This document shows positions 27,576-36,063 of a stretch of 64,000 bases of DNA, piece after piece. Origin of the DNA: Halomonas campaniensis (GTDB lineage: Bacteria; Pseudomonadota; Gammaproteobacteria; Pseudomonadales; Halomonadaceae); assembly GCF_002211105.1 (NCBI RefSeq), contig NZ_JPUA01000026.1:208052-272051 (forward strand). The letters run 5' to 3'. A model generated the notes under the pieces. The model did not search any database. It had not been told where the DNA came from and saw nothing but the letters and a program-made list of their open reading frames with translations. The position numbers and the translations under genes were made by a program. Position 1 is the stretch's first letter; each line of letters opens with the position of its first letter.

Positions 27576-28049
27576 TTAAACAAAGTGGGGCAGGTCAGTT
27601 TGGCGCATAAAAGTGGCGACCAGGGCTTCGACGCCTGCTTGGTCTTGTTGAGTAAAGCGCGTATGCAGTGGGCTATCCAGATCCAATACGCCCCACAGGC
27701 GGCCATCCACTACGATGGGAACCACTAGTTCGGAGCGAGAGTTGGCGTCGCAGGCAATGTGGTCGGCAACCGCATGGACGTCGTCCACTCGCTGGGTGGT
27801 TTGGTGGCGAGCGGCCGCGCCGCATACGCCTTTGCTAAAGGGAATTGGATGGCAGGCGGGCTGCCCTTGGAAGGGGCCTAAACCTAACACATCAGGCTGG
27901 CGCTGAAGATAAAAGCCTACCCAGTTTAAGTCGCTAAGCTGTTGGTGAATAAACGCACAGGTTTGCGCACTGTTGGTGAGCCAATCGCGTGTATCGAGCA
28001 GCGCTTCAAGCTGGCGATTGAGAAGTGGGTAGTCAACGCTGTTTTGCAT
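27576..28049 (-). CDS. msrC: Free methionine-(R)-sulfoxide reductase
   Basis: A 157-residue GAF-domain enzyme that reduces free methionine-R-sulfoxide. All three redox cysteines of the E. coli enzyme can be seen: ACHPIPF, KGVCGAAA and HIACDANSRSE, with the conserved acidic residues of LWGVLDLDSP. AGGAG lies six bases before ATG 28049; a longer in-frame start at 28085 lacks support. It is downstream of metNIQ on the same strand, which links methionine uptake with repair of oxidised methionine, although a large hairpin lies between. Confidence 0.93.
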   Translation of the reverse strand: MQNSVDYPLLNRQLEALLDTRDWLTNSAQTCAFIHQQLSDLNWVGFYLQRQPDVLGLGPFQGQPACHPIPFSKGVCGAAARHQTTQRVDDVHAVADHIACDANSRSELVVPIVVDGRLWGVLDLDSPLHTRFTQQDQAGVEALVATFMRQTDLPHFV

Positions 28050-28074
28050 GTGGGCTCCTATGCTACTAACGCAA

Positions 28075-28119
28075 CAGGCCGACACTTATTCATATGGGCG
28101 GCATATGAGTGTCGGCCTG
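28075..28119 (-). terminator. Long hairpin between metQ and msrC
   Basis: A 12-bp stem (28075-28086 with 28108-28119) continued, after a four-base bulge on one side, by CATATG/CATATG (28091-28096, 28102-28107) around a five-base loop. The T tract after it is poor, so it may terminate, attenuate or stabilise the metNIQ message. Confidence 0.7.
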
Positions 28120-28149
28120 GATGGTATCTATTTTCTGCTAATCGGGGTA

Positions 28150-28941
28150 TTACTCGATCCAGCCAGGAACGGCTGCGCCTTTGAACAGCTCTTCGGCTTT
28201 CTCGATCACTTCGTCGCGCTGATAAGCGTCGACCAACTGGCGAATCTCTTCACGCTCTTCGTCACCGCCGCGAACCGCGATCAGGTTGACGTAAGGGGAC
28301 TCAGGGCCCTCTTTGATCAGGGCATCATCCAGGCTTAAACCGGCCGGTTGTGCGAAGGTGTTGTTGATGAACGCCATGTCCACATCGGGCAGCACTCGGG
28401 GTAGCTGAGCGGCTTCGATCTCGCGGAAACGGAAGTCGCGGGGGTTCTCAGCGATATCGATCGGCGTGGATTCGAGGAATTCTGGATCGTTGAGGGTGAT
28501 CAGGCCTTCGTTGTGCATCAGAATCAGCGCGCGACCTTCATTTGATGGGTCGTTGGGCAGCGCGATTTGAGCGCCGTCTGGCAGGTCATCGATACTGTCG
28601 TATTTTTCTGAGTAAGCGCCAATGGGATAAACGAAGGTGTAGCCAGCGATAGCCAGGTCATAGCCACGGTCGTCGACCATCGACTGCAAGTAGGGCTCAT
28701 GCTGGTAAGCATTGGCGTCCAGGCTGCCGTCTGCCAGGGCGGCATTCGGGGTAACGTAATCGGTAAACTCGATGATTTCCACATCGAGGTCGTACTCTTC
28801 TTTGGCAATACGTGCTGCCACTTCCATCACTTCGGTCTCAGGGCCAGCAACGGTACCCATTTTAATGCTGCGCGTTTCAGCATTAGCGACGTTAACTGCA
28901 AGTGCCAGGGCGGTAAGACTACCAATAATCAGTTTTTGCAT
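28150..28941 (-). CDS. metQ: D/L-methionine ABC transporter substrate-binding protein
   Basis: A 263-residue NlpA-family binding protein that captures methionine in the periplasm for MetNI. The signal peptide ends NVANA-ETR at about residue 21, and there is no lipobox Cys, unlike the E. coli lipoprotein, so it should be soluble. Family motifs include GTVAGPETEVMEVA, FTDYVTPNAALADG, NAYQHEPYL and NDPSNEGRAL. GGAGAGA precedes the ATG. Third gene of metN-metI-metQ. Confidence 0.93.
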   Translation of the reverse strand: MQKLIIGSLTALALAVNVANAETRSIKMGTVAGPETEVMEVAARIAKEEYDLDVEIIEFTDYVTPNAALADGSLDANAYQHEPYLQSMVDDRGYDLAIAGYTFVYPIGAYSEKYDSIDDLPDGAQIALPNDPSNEGRALILMHNEGLITLNDPEFLESTPIDIAENPRDFRFREIEAAQLPRVLPDVDMAFINNTFAQPAGLSLDDALIKEGPESPYVNLIAVRGGDEEREEIRQLVDAYQRDEVIEKAEELFKGAAVPGWIE

Positions 28942-29044
28942 GAGGTCTCTCCAGTGACGTTGTGCTTAATAGTGCAATGATGCGGCAATAAAAAACCGTT
29001 GTCTAATGCATTTTGGTTATAAGAGATGGGTGGTGAGCTTACTA

Positions 29045-29698
29045 CTATTTGCGATCACTTTTGCGAACCAGATAGTCGCCCAGGCTCTGAAACCCCTGCA
29101 CCATGACAACCAGGATCACCACCGTAATCAGCATGATGGTGGGGTTAAAGCGGTTGTAGCCGTAGCGAATGCCTAAGTCGCCAAGGCCACCGCCACCCAC
29201 TGCACCGGCCATGGCGGAGTAGCTTACCAGTGTGACCACGGTGATGGTTAAGCCGGTCATGATGCCGCCACGAGCTTCCGGAATCAGTACTTTGCGAATA
29301 ATTTGCCAAGGGGTTGCCCCCATGGCTTGGGCAGCTTCGATTAACCCGGGGGAAATTTCGTTAAGCGCTGCCTCGACCAGCCGAGCGACAAACGGAATAG
29401 CGGCAATGGTGAGCGGAACTGATGCGGCATTAATACCAATCGAGGTGCCCACCAGCATGCGCGTGAAAGGAATGATCGCCACCATCAAGATAATAAACGG
29501 GATCGAGCGTCCAATGTTGGTAACAATGCTCAGTACTTGATTAAGTACTGGCTTCGCTAATATTTGCCGCGGGCGCGTGACGTAGAGCATCACGCCGAGT
29601 GGCAGGCCAACGAGGGTGGAAATAAGTCCTGAAACGGCCACCATATAAAGCGTATCCAGCGTGGCCTGTAAAATTAAATCAATCATTGCGCTGGACAT
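29045..29698 (-). CDS. metI: Methionine ABC transporter permease
   Basis: A 217-residue inner-membrane permease with five helices and the EAA loop contacting MetN (EAAQAMGATPWQIIRKVLIPEA). ATG 29698 lies nine bases after GGAGG and overlaps the metN end by 20 bases; ATG 29686 is an alternative. A longer in-frame opening to 29785 lies inside metN and is rejected. Confidence 0.94.
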   Translation of the reverse strand: MSSAMIDLILQATLDTLYMVAVSGLISTLVGLPLGVMLYVTRPRQILAKPVLNQVLSIVTNIGRSIPFIILMVAIIPFTRMLVGTSIGINAASVPLTIAAIPFVARLVEAALNEISPGLIEAAQAMGATPWQIIRKVLIPEARGGIMTGLTITVVTLVSYSAMAGAVGGGGLGDLGIRYGYNRFNPTIMLITVVILVVMVQGFQSLGDYLVRKSDRK

Positions 29699-30737
29699 GG
29701 CCGAGTACCTCCACTTGTAGTTGATGGGATTCGAGATAGTGCATGGCTTGCTGGGTTTGCGCCGCAGAGCCCAGTAGCTCCGCAATCATCAGACCTAGGG
29801 TACGCTCCTGAATCGACTCTACTTTCGCTTGTAAAATGCTCACATCGACCCCGCACTCCCGCGCCAGGCGTGAAATCAACGGGGTCGAGACCGCATCGCC
29901 AGAGAAGGTTAGGCGTACCACGGGGTGGGTGTTTTCGCCGGGGGCATCAAGGAGTCTCTCGATCAGCTCTTTGGGCGGCGTTAGCTGCAGGAAGTCGTTG
30001 AGAAACTCACGACCCAGCTGGGTGCGTGGGGCGGTAAAGAAGTCGCCAACTTCCGAGTCCTCCACCAGTTCGCCATTCGAAATCAGGCTCACCCGGTGGC
30101 AAATCGATTTGACCACTTCCATCTCGTGAGTGATCAGCAGGATGGTAATGCCCAGTTGATGGTTTATATCGCGCAGCAGTTCCAGTATTGAGCTGGTGGT
30201 TTGTGGGTCTAGAGCCGAGGTTGCTTCATCGCAGAGGAGTACCTGTGGCTTGCTGGCCAGGGCCCGAGCAATCGCTACCCGCTGCTTTTGTCCTCCGGAA
30301 AGCTGGGCAGGGTACTGGTTGGCTTTATCCGCCAGACCTACCATCTCCAGCAGCGGAATAACGCGATCGCGCACGGTGTGGCGTTTTTGCCCCATTAACT
30401 CAAGGGGTAGCGCAACGTTGTCGAATACGGTGCGTGTGGTCAGCAAATTAAAATGTTGAAAGATCATGCCAATACGATGGCGCGCACGGTTTAGCTCGGC
30501 ATTACTCAGGCGTGTCATTTCCTGACCATCGACCGTCACGCTGCCGCTGGTGGGGCGCTCTAGCAAGTTGACGCAGCGGATGAGCGTCGATTTGCCTGCG
30601 CCGGACAGGCCGATGACGCCGTGAATCGTACCCTTGGGTACCGTAAGGGTAGCGTTTTTGAGCGCATGGATGGCGTTTGCACCGCTGCCCCTGTTATTGC
30701 TGAAATAGGTTTTACTAACGTTGCTAAGTTCAATCAT
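29679..30737 (-). CDS. metN: Methionine ABC transporter ATP-binding protein
   Basis: A 352-residue ATPase that powers methionine uptake. Walker A GLSGAGKST at residues 43-51, signature LSGGQKQRVAIARALA, Walker B VLLCDEATSAL and the H-loop LLITHEM are intact. The C-terminal NIL domain (about residues 275-350) binds methionine for trans-inhibition. ATG 30737 follows AAGG by eight bases; the longer frame to 30785 is not needed. It is the first gene of the operon, behind an unusual structured leader. Confidence 0.95.
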   Translation of the reverse strand: MIELSNVSKTYFSNNRGSGANAIHALKNATLTVPKGTIHGVIGLSGAGKSTLIRCVNLLERPTSGSVTVDGQEMTRLSNAELNRARHRIGMIFQHFNLLTTRTVFDNVALPLELMGQKRHTVRDRVIPLLEMVGLADKANQYPAQLSGGQKQRVAIARALASKPQVLLCDEATSALDPQTTSSILELLRDINHQLGITILLITHEMEVVKSICHRVSLISNGELVEDSEVGDFFTAPRTQLGREFLNDFLQLTPPKELIERLLDAPGENTHPVVRLTFSGDAVSTPLISRLARECGVDVSILQAKVESIQERTLGLMIAELLGSAAQTQQAMHYLESHQLQVEVLGHVQRND

Positions 30738-30859
30738 AGCGTTTGCCTTACCGGTAGGCCGAAAACAGTGTGCGGGAGTGTGCAACCCAAGCGATTAAAA
30801 ACAGTTGGGATAAGCTCTCGGGTCACTAAAAAAGGGCGGCTAAGGATAGGGCGGGGAAT

Positions 30860-30886
30860 AAAAAAAGGCCACCCTAATGGGTGGCC
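30860..30886 (-). terminator. Intrinsic terminator in the metN leader
   Basis: Read on the - strand: GGCCACCC (30886-30879), loop ATTA, GGGTGGCC (30874-30867) and seven T residues (30866-30860). It is 122 bases upstream of the metN ATG and downstream of a strong promoter, so it must be regulated, be read through, or end a separate small RNA. Confidence 0.88.
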
Positions 30887-31000
30887 ATCAACGCTGGACA
30901 CACCCTTTTAGCTGCACTTCACCGGGTCAATAACCAATACTAAATCAGTGACCAAGTGGACGCCCGCAATCTGGGTACAAATCGGCGTCATTACATTTGA
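30860..31000 (-). ncRNA. Candidate leader RNA / riboswitch or small RNA upstream of metN
   Basis: From the expected start near 31000 the transcript can fold into (1) a stem GACGCC/GGCGTC (about 30990-30960) with an inner UUUG/CAGA helix; (2) a stem CACUU-GGUCA with UGACC...AAGUG (about 30958-30913); (3) the terminator. A GGGTG just before the terminator (about 30905-30901) could pair with its CACCC arm, giving an antiterminator. It does not match the SAM-I, SAM-II, cobalamin, TPP or FMN patterns that I can recall. It may be a methionine/SAM-sensing attenuator or a free-standing sRNA. Confidence 0.55.
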
Positions 31001-31006
31001 GGCAAA

Positions 31007-31035
31007 ATTTTAGGGTTGGATAGCTGTCTTGTCAA
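31007..31035 (-). promoter_or_regulatory. Strong sigma70 promoter for the metN leader
   Basis: On the - strand: TTGACA (31035-31030), a 17-base spacer and TAAAAT (31012-31007). This is one of the best consensus promoters in the window. The rest of the 622-base gap 30738-31359 holds the leader RNA and the ribE leader. Confidence 0.8.
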
Positions 31036-31240
31036 TTTTGGCCGTCGTATTTTATGTTTTTACCCTGTGAAATGGCATTATTTTCTAATATTTGTGAACG
31101 GTTTGGTTTTAAGTTCTGTTGGTAGTGCTTGAACAGTCTTTAACTGGATGAAAACACCTCCCGCTTAACAGCCACAGGAATGTGAATGGCGTAGAATGGG
31201 GCAGTGAAAAACCAACAACGCGGTGCACAAATCTCAGGCA

Positions 31241-31300
31241 GCAGTAGTAAGCTTGCGCCAATGACTTGGCACTTTGACGGCTCAATGCTTCTTACTGCTC
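31241..31300 (+). promoter_or_regulatory. Hairpin-rich leader upstream of ribE
   Basis: GCAGTAGTAAG (31241-31251) can pair, with a small bulge, with CTTACTGCTC (31291-31300), enclosing a perfect GCCAA/TTGGC hairpin (31257-31270). I see no FMN riboswitch consensus here. No certain promoter was identified. Confidence 0.35.
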
Positions 31301-31359
31301 ATTCTTGACGACTTTATTTTTACTATACGTTTTTCACTACATTAGGAGAGAACAGCCTT

Positions 31360-31986
31360 ATGTTTACTGGCATTGTGCTAGGCGTGGCCAGGGTAGTGGC
31401 GGTGCGTGAGCTGGATGATTTTCGCGTGCATGTGGTGGAAATGCCCCCTTCAATGCGCGAGGGGCTTGAGATCGGCGCCTCCGTGGCCCATAACGGTGTC
31501 TGTTTAACGGTGACGGCGATTGAGGGCGATAACGTTAGTTTTGATTTGATGCGTGAAACGCTGCGATTGACTAATCTTGGTGCAATTACCCCAGGGCAAT
31601 GCGTCAATATTGAGCGCGCTGCGCGCTTTGGAGATGAAATTGGTGGGCATTCCATGTCGGGCCACATTATTTCCATGGCTGAAGTCGTGGCCATTGAAGA
31701 GGCGCCTAATAACCGTCGGCTGTGGTTTTCACTGCCGGAAAGGTTGGGCCGATTCGTGTTTGAAAAGGGCTATATCGGGGTGGACGGTATTAGCTTGACC
31801 ATTGGCGATGTACGCCACGCGGAGAGGGGCGCCGTGGAGTTTAGCGTCAATTTAATTCCTGAGACGCTGTCGCGCACCACCCTTCAGGATAGGGCACCGG
31901 GAGATCAGGTCAATATCGAAATTGATCCGCAAACCCAGGTAATCGTTGAAACCGTTGAGCGCGTATTGTCGCAACAGCAGCGGTAA
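31360..31986 (+). CDS. ribE: Riboflavin synthase alpha chain
   Basis: A 208-residue enzyme that dismutates two 6,7-dimethyl-8-ribityllumazines to riboflavin. It has two lumazine-binding repeats; the N-terminal MFTGIV and the SVAHNGVCLTV, GGHSMSGHI and GVDGISLTIGDV motifs are conserved, as is NIEIDPQTQ at the end. E. coli calls this gene ribC. GGAG precedes the ATG by about ten bases. No other rib gene is adjacent. Confidence 0.95.
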   Translation: MFTGIVLGVARVVAVRELDDFRVHVVEMPPSMREGLEIGASVAHNGVCLTVTAIEGDNVSFDLMRETLRLTNLGAITPGQCVNIERAARFGDEIGGHSMSGHIISMAEVVAIEEAPNNRRLWFSLPERLGRFVFEKGYIGVDGISLTIGDVRHAERGAVEFSVNLIPETLSRTTLQDRAPGDQVNIEIDPQTQVIVETVERVLSQQQR

Positions 31987-31995
31987 TGGTGTTTA

Positions 31996-32025
31996 TTGGT
32001 TGTTGGGCTGACCGATCGGTTAGAT
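31996..32025 (+). promoter_or_regulatory. Promoter with TetR-like palindrome upstream of the purine permease
   Basis: TTGGTT (31996-32001), 18 bases, TTAGAT (32020-32025). Between them lies TGACCGATCGGTTA (32009-32022), with a perfect 10-bp core ACCGATCGGT. It closely resembles the site at 13088-13103 upstream of the other NCS2 permease. A repressor bound here would block the promoter. Confidence 0.5.
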
Positions 32026-32194
32026 CATGGCCTAAAGATTGCTTGGTATTCGGCAGCGGGGCGGTTTCCGCCGACATTGGTCGCCATGTTGAGCCGCTCG
32101 CATCAAGGCGAGCGTTTCGGTAGTATGTGCGGCTTTTCTCAGCACCAGAACGCATACACGTCATGCGACGTTAGGGCTAAGGACAACAAACTTC

Positions 32195-33493
32195 ATGAAA
32201 CTTCTGGATAACTATTTCAAGCTCTCCGAGCAAAAAACCAACGTGAAAACAGAAGTTATCGCCGGGATCACCACCTTCCTGACGATGGCCTACATCATTT
32301 TTGTCAACCCGAGCATTCTTTCAGAAGCGGGGATGGACTACGGCGCGGTGTTCGTAGCGACTTGCTTGGCGGCGGCGATTGGTTGTTTCGTCATGGGCCT
32401 GTGGGCCAATTACCCTATTGCCCAGGCACCAGGCATGGGTTTGAACGCCTTCTTCACCTATGGCGTTGTACTGGGGATGGGTTATACCTGGGAGGCTGCG
32501 TTGGGGGCAGTCTTCTTCTCCGGTTTAACCTTCTTTTTATTAAGCATTTTTAAAATTCGCGAGTGGATCATTAACTCCATTCCAATGACATTACGCTTGG
32601 GGATAGCCGCGGGTATTGGACTTTTCCTGGCGATGATTGCGCTTAAGAATGCCGGTATTGTGGTCGCTAACCCGGCGACCTTTGTTTCCCTGGGCGACCT
32701 TTCACAGCCGCCAGCTATTTATGCACTGCTGGGCTTTTTTGTGATTACCGCGCTTGCATACCTCAAGGTTACCGGTGCAGTGATGATTGGTATCTTAGGC
32801 GTGACCGTTGCAGCGATGGTGCTTGGCCATAATGAGTACGGTGGCCTAATGTCGATGCCGCCCTCCATTGCCCCTACCTTTATGGCCATGGATTTGATGG
32901 GCGCGTTGGACGTGGCGATGCTAAGCGTGATCTTTGCCTTCCTGTTTGTGGATCTATTTGATACTTCGGGTACGCTGATCGGTGTCGCACATCGCGGCAA
33001 ACTGCTAGACAAAGACGGCAAGTTGCCGCGCATTGGTCGCGCCATGATGGCCGATAGCACTGCCTCAATGGCGGGCGCTGCCTTGGGTACTTCCACCACG
33101 ACGAGCTACATTGAATCGACGTCGGGTATCGTCTCGGGTGGTCGCACTGGTTTAACGGCGGTAGTCGTCGGTTTTTTGTTCCTGATCAGCCTGTTCTTCG
33201 CACCGCTGGCGGGCTCGATTCCGGCCTACGCAACTGCGGGTGCGCTTCTGTATGTGGCTGTTCTGATGGCGGGAAGTTTGGCTCATGCTAATTGGGAAGA
33301 TCCCACCGATGCCGCACCGGTACTGATTGCCGCCCTGGCAATGCCGCTGACGTTCTCGATTGCCGAAGGCATCGCGCTAGGCTTTATTAGCTACGTGGCG
33401 ATCAAGGCGCTGTCGGGCCGCTTTGGCGATCTGAATCCGGCGGTGATTATTCTAGCGCTGCTGTTTGCGGCCAGATTTTTATTCCTAGGGTAA
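32195..33493 (+). CDS. NCS2-family adenine/guanine/hypoxanthine permease
   Basis: A 432-residue permease of the AzgA/GhxP/PbuG branch with about 12-14 helices. Signatures include [28 protein letters not shown], the acidic [16 protein letters not shown] and [17 protein letters not shown]. It imports purine bases by proton symport. The next genes, apt and gpt, salvage these bases. AAGGA is 11 bases before the ATG. Confidence 0.92.
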   Translation: MKLLDNYFKLSEQKTNVKTEVIAGITTFLTMAYIIFVNPSILSEAGMDYGAVFVATCLAAAIGCFVMGLWANYPIAQAPGMGLNAFFTYGVVLGMGYTWEAALGAVFFSGLTFFLLSIFKIREWIINSIPMTLRLGIAAGIGLFLAMIALKNAGIVVANPATFVSLGDLSQPPAIYALLGFFVITALAYLKVTGAVMIGILGVTVAAMVLGHNEYGGLMSMPPSIAPTFMAMDLMGALDVAMLSVIFAFLFVDLFDTSGTLIGVAHRGKLLDKDGKLPRIGRAMMADSTASMAGAALGTSTTTSYIESTSGIVSGGRTGLTAVVVGFLFLISLFFAPLAGSIPAYATAGALLYVAVLMAGSLAHANWEDPTDAAPVLIAALAMPLTFSIAEGIALGFISYVAIKALSGRFGDLNPAVIILALLFAARFLFLG

Positions 33494-33534
33494 CTAGCCC
33501 TTATCACTTTTTTTATTACTCAATGAGAGACGCG

Positions 33535-34080
33535 ATGAGCATCTACGGCGACTACATTAAGTCCGTTATTCGCACGGTTCCCGATTGGCCTGAGCAGGGC
33601 GTGAATTTTCGCGACATCACCCCATTGCTGCAAAATAGCGCGGCCTTTCGCAAGCTGATCGATAGCTTCGTACACCGCTATCAGGAGATGAACCTGGATG
33701 CCATTGCAGCCATCGATGCGCGTGGTTTTATTATTGGCGCACCGCTCGCCTATGAGTTGGGCTGCAGCTTTGTACCGGTGCGCAAGAAGGGCAAACTGCC
33801 CTTCAAAACCATCAGCGAGACCTACACCCTGGAGTACGGTCATTCTGAAGTGGAGCTGCATTCCGATGCCTTCCAAACGGACGATCGTATTCTGCTGATG
33901 GATGACCTGATTGCCACCGGTGGCACTATGCTGGCAGCGGCCAACCTCATTCAGCGCAGCGGTGGCCATGTGGTGGAGACCGCCACCATTATTGATCTGC
34001 CTGAACTGGGTGGTTCGCAGAAAATTCGCGATGCTGGTTATAGCGTATTCGCAGTTTGTTCTTTCAACGAAGACGAGTAA
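33535..34080 (+). CDS. apt: Adenine phosphoribosyltransferase
   Basis: A 181-residue type I phosphoribosyltransferase making AMP from adenine and PRPP. It shows the PRPP loop [14 protein letters not shown], the opening [16 protein letters not shown] and [12 protein letters not shown], all Apt features. ATG 33535 has GAGA upstream; ATG 33523 has no site. It lies 41 bases after the purine permease and six before gpt. Confidence 0.95.
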   Translation: MSIYGDYIKSVIRTVPDWPEQGVNFRDITPLLQNSAAFRKLIDSFVHRYQEMNLDAIAAIDARGFIIGAPLAYELGCSFVPVRKKGKLPFKTISETYTLEYGHSEVELHSDAFQTDDRILLMDDLIATGGTMLAAANLIQRSGGHVVETATIIDLPELGGSQKIRDAGYSVFAVCSFNEDE

Positions 34081-34086
34081 ATCCCC

Positions 34087-34566
34087 ATGAGCAGCGATCG
34101 CTATCACCAACACTTCACTGTCTCCTGGGATCAACTGCACCGTGACGTGCGTACGCTTTGTCACCAGATGATCGAGCGTGACTTTAAAGGCATCGTAGCG
34201 ATTACCCGCGGCGGTTTAATTCCTGCCGCGTTGATTGCCCGGGAGCTTAATATCCGGCTGATCGATACCGTATGCATTAAAAGCTACGACCACATGGATC
34301 AAGGCGGCCTGGATATCATGAAGGGCGTCGATCATGATGGTGAAGGCTGGTTGTTGGTCGATGACTTGGTGGATACCGGCAAAACGGCGCGGGCAGTTCG
34401 CAAAATGCTGCCGAAAGCGCACTTTGTGACTATCTATGCCAAGCCGGATGGTCGCCCGCTGGTGGATCAATACCTAACCGAAGTGGCTCAGCAGTGCTGG
34501 ATCCAGTTCCCATGGGATATGGGCGTTGCCTATGTTGAGCCGCTTGTCGATCAGATGAAGAGGTAG
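34087..34566 (+). CDS. gpt: Xanthine-guanine phosphoribosyltransferase
   Basis: A 159-residue enzyme converting guanine, xanthine and, less well, hypoxanthine to nucleotides. It closely follows the E. coli Gpt pattern: [29 protein letters not shown], the PRPP loop [31 protein letters not shown] and PWDMGVAYV. Together with apt and the permease it makes a purine-salvage unit. ung starts three bases after its stop. Confidence 0.95.
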   Translation: MSSDRYHQHFTVSWDQLHRDVRTLCHQMIERDFKGIVAITRGGLIPAALIARELNIRLIDTVCIKSYDHMDQGGLDIMKGVDHDGEGWLLVDDLVDTGKTARAVRKMLPKAHFVTIYAKPDGRPLVDQYLTEVAQQCWIQFPWDMGVAYVEPLVDQMKR

Positions 34567-34568
34567 TG

Positions 34569-35252
34569 ATGGCTAATCCGCTTCCCGACGACTGGAATCA
34601 GTGGCTGGGTAATGAATTTCAGGCTGACTACATGCTGGCGCTAAAAGCGTTCTTGGCTGATCAAAAAGCAGCCAAAAAAATCATTTATCCCCACTCCTCA
34701 CACTGGTTTCGCGCCTTTGAGCTGACCCCGTTGAGCGAAGTGAAGGTGGTTATTTTAGGCCAGGATCCCTACCACGGCCCCAATCAGGCTCATGGCTTAT
34801 GTTTTTCCGTGCAACCCGGCGTCCCGGTGCCGCCGTCGCTGGTCAATATCTATAAAGAGCTGGCCAGCGATGTCGGTTTTAGCCCCGTGCGCCATGGCCA
34901 TCTGGAAGCATGGGCGAGGCAGGGCGTACTGCTGTTAAACACCTCGCTGACCGTGGAGCAGGGCAATGCGGCCTCGCATCGCGGTAGAGGGTGGGAGCCC
35001 TTCACTGATCGCGCGATTGAAACCGTCAGCCAGCACGCACCACCGTGTGTGTTTCTGTTATGGGGCAGTCATGCGCGCCAGAAGAAGGCGCTGATCGACC
35101 AGGGGCGCCACCTAATACTGGAAGCCCCGCACCCTTCACCGCTTTCTGCACACCGGGGGTTTTTCGGCACTCGGCATTTTTCCCAAGCCAATCAATTTCT
35201 GCAGGCGCAAGGGCGAGCCCCTATCGAGTGGCAATTACCGGAAACCCCTTAA
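34569..35252 (+). CDS. ung: Uracil-DNA glycosylase
   Basis: A 227-residue base-excision enzyme removing uracil from DNA. The water-activating motif [13 protein letters not shown] and the C-terminal [11 protein letters not shown] leucine-loop motif are intact. ATG 34569 follows AGAGG at five bases; a GTG at 34566 is adjacent. It is placed within a nucleobase-salvage cluster between gpt and upp. Confidence 0.97.
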   Translation: MANPLPDDWNQWLGNEFQADYMLALKAFLADQKAAKKIIYPHSSHWFRAFELTPLSEVKVVILGQDPYHGPNQAHGLCFSVQPGVPVPPSLVNIYKELASDVGFSPVRHGHLEAWARQGVLLLNTSLTVEQGNAASHRGRGWEPFTDRAIETVSQHAPPCVFLLWGSHARQKKALIDQGRHLILEAPHPSPLSAHRGFFGTRHFSQANQFLQAQGRAPIEWQLPETP

Positions 35253-35347
35253 CCTCTTAAGTGGTTGCGGGTAGAATACGCGCAATTTTGTGCCTAGCTG
35301 ATGCAACCTTGGTTGCCATTCTGAATCCCCTGCAGTGAGGAAGTCCC

Positions 35348-35977
35348 ATGAGTGTTTACGCCATTAACCATCCGCTTGTACAACATAAGCTGGGTCTGAT
35401 GCGCGAAGTTGACCTGAGCACTAAGAGCTTTCGTGAACTGGCAGGTGAAGTTGCCAAGCTGTTGACCTATGAAGCAACCAAAGGTCTGGAGCTGGAAGAT
35501 CATGAAATCCAGGGATGGAATGGCGAGCCGATTGCCACGCGTCGGTTAAAGGGTAAAAAAGTCACCGTCGTACCGATTTTGCGTGCAGGGCTCGGCATGC
35601 TGGAAGGCGTCACAGATCTAATCCCCAGCGCGCGGGTAAGCGTTGTAGGTCTTTATCGGGATGAAGAGACTCTTCAACCGGTGCCTTATTTCGCCAAGTT
35701 TGCCAACGATATCGAAGAACGCATGGCCATCGTTATCGACCCCATGCTGGCTACTGGCGGCTCAATGGTGGCCACGCTGGACATGCTGCGCGAGCGGGGC
35801 TGCGAGCATATGAAGGTGATTGTACTCGTTGCGGCCCCTGAAGGTATCAAGCGGGTGCAGGACGCTTACCCTGATATCGAAATTTACACCGCCTCAATCG
35901 ATGACCGTCTCGATGAAAATGGCTACATCGTCCCCGGGTTGGGTGACGCTGGCGACAAGATTTTCGGAACGCGCTAA
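35348..35977 (+). CDS. upp: Uracil phosphoribosyltransferase
   Basis: A 209-residue enzyme making UMP from uracil and PRPP. Motifs include [18 protein letters not shown], the PRPP loop [12 protein letters not shown] and the C-terminal [23 protein letters not shown] precedes the ATG. A terminator separates it from uraA, so the two may be partly uncoupled. Confidence 0.97.
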   Translation: MSVYAINHPLVQHKLGLMREVDLSTKSFRELAGEVAKLLTYEATKGLELEDHEIQGWNGEPIATRRLKGKKVTVVPILRAGLGMLEGVTDLIPSARVSVVGLYRDEETLQPVPYFAKFANDIEERMAIVIDPMLATGGSMVATLDMLRERGCEHMKVIVLVAAPEGIKRVQDAYPDIEIYTASIDDRLDENGYIVPGLGDAGDKIFGTR

Positions 35978-35993
35978 GCATCGTTACTGACAT

Positions 35994-36027
35994 TGCCCCT
36001 TACGCCTAGCGTCAGGGGCATTTTTTT
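35994..36027 (+). terminator. Intrinsic terminator between upp and uraA
   Basis: TGCCCCT (35994-36000) pairs with AGGGGCA (36014-36020), with an inner ACGC/GCGT helix and a CTA loop, followed by seven T residues. TGTATAC directly follows the T run. Confidence 0.92.
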
Positions 36028-36063
36028 GTATACCTGCCATCCAATAATTCTAGGAATTCACTT

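Noticed and set aside
30860..31000. SAM-I (S-box) riboswitch upstream of metN
   Set aside because: I could not find the conserved core elements of SAM-I in either strand; the region is kept only as an unclassified leader RNA candidate.
31100..31359. FMN riboswitch upstream of ribE
   Set aside because: None of the conserved RFN-element segments are visible.
33520..34164. 214-codon - strand frame covering apt
   Set aside because: Shadow frame of apt; composition is atypical and no domain is seen.
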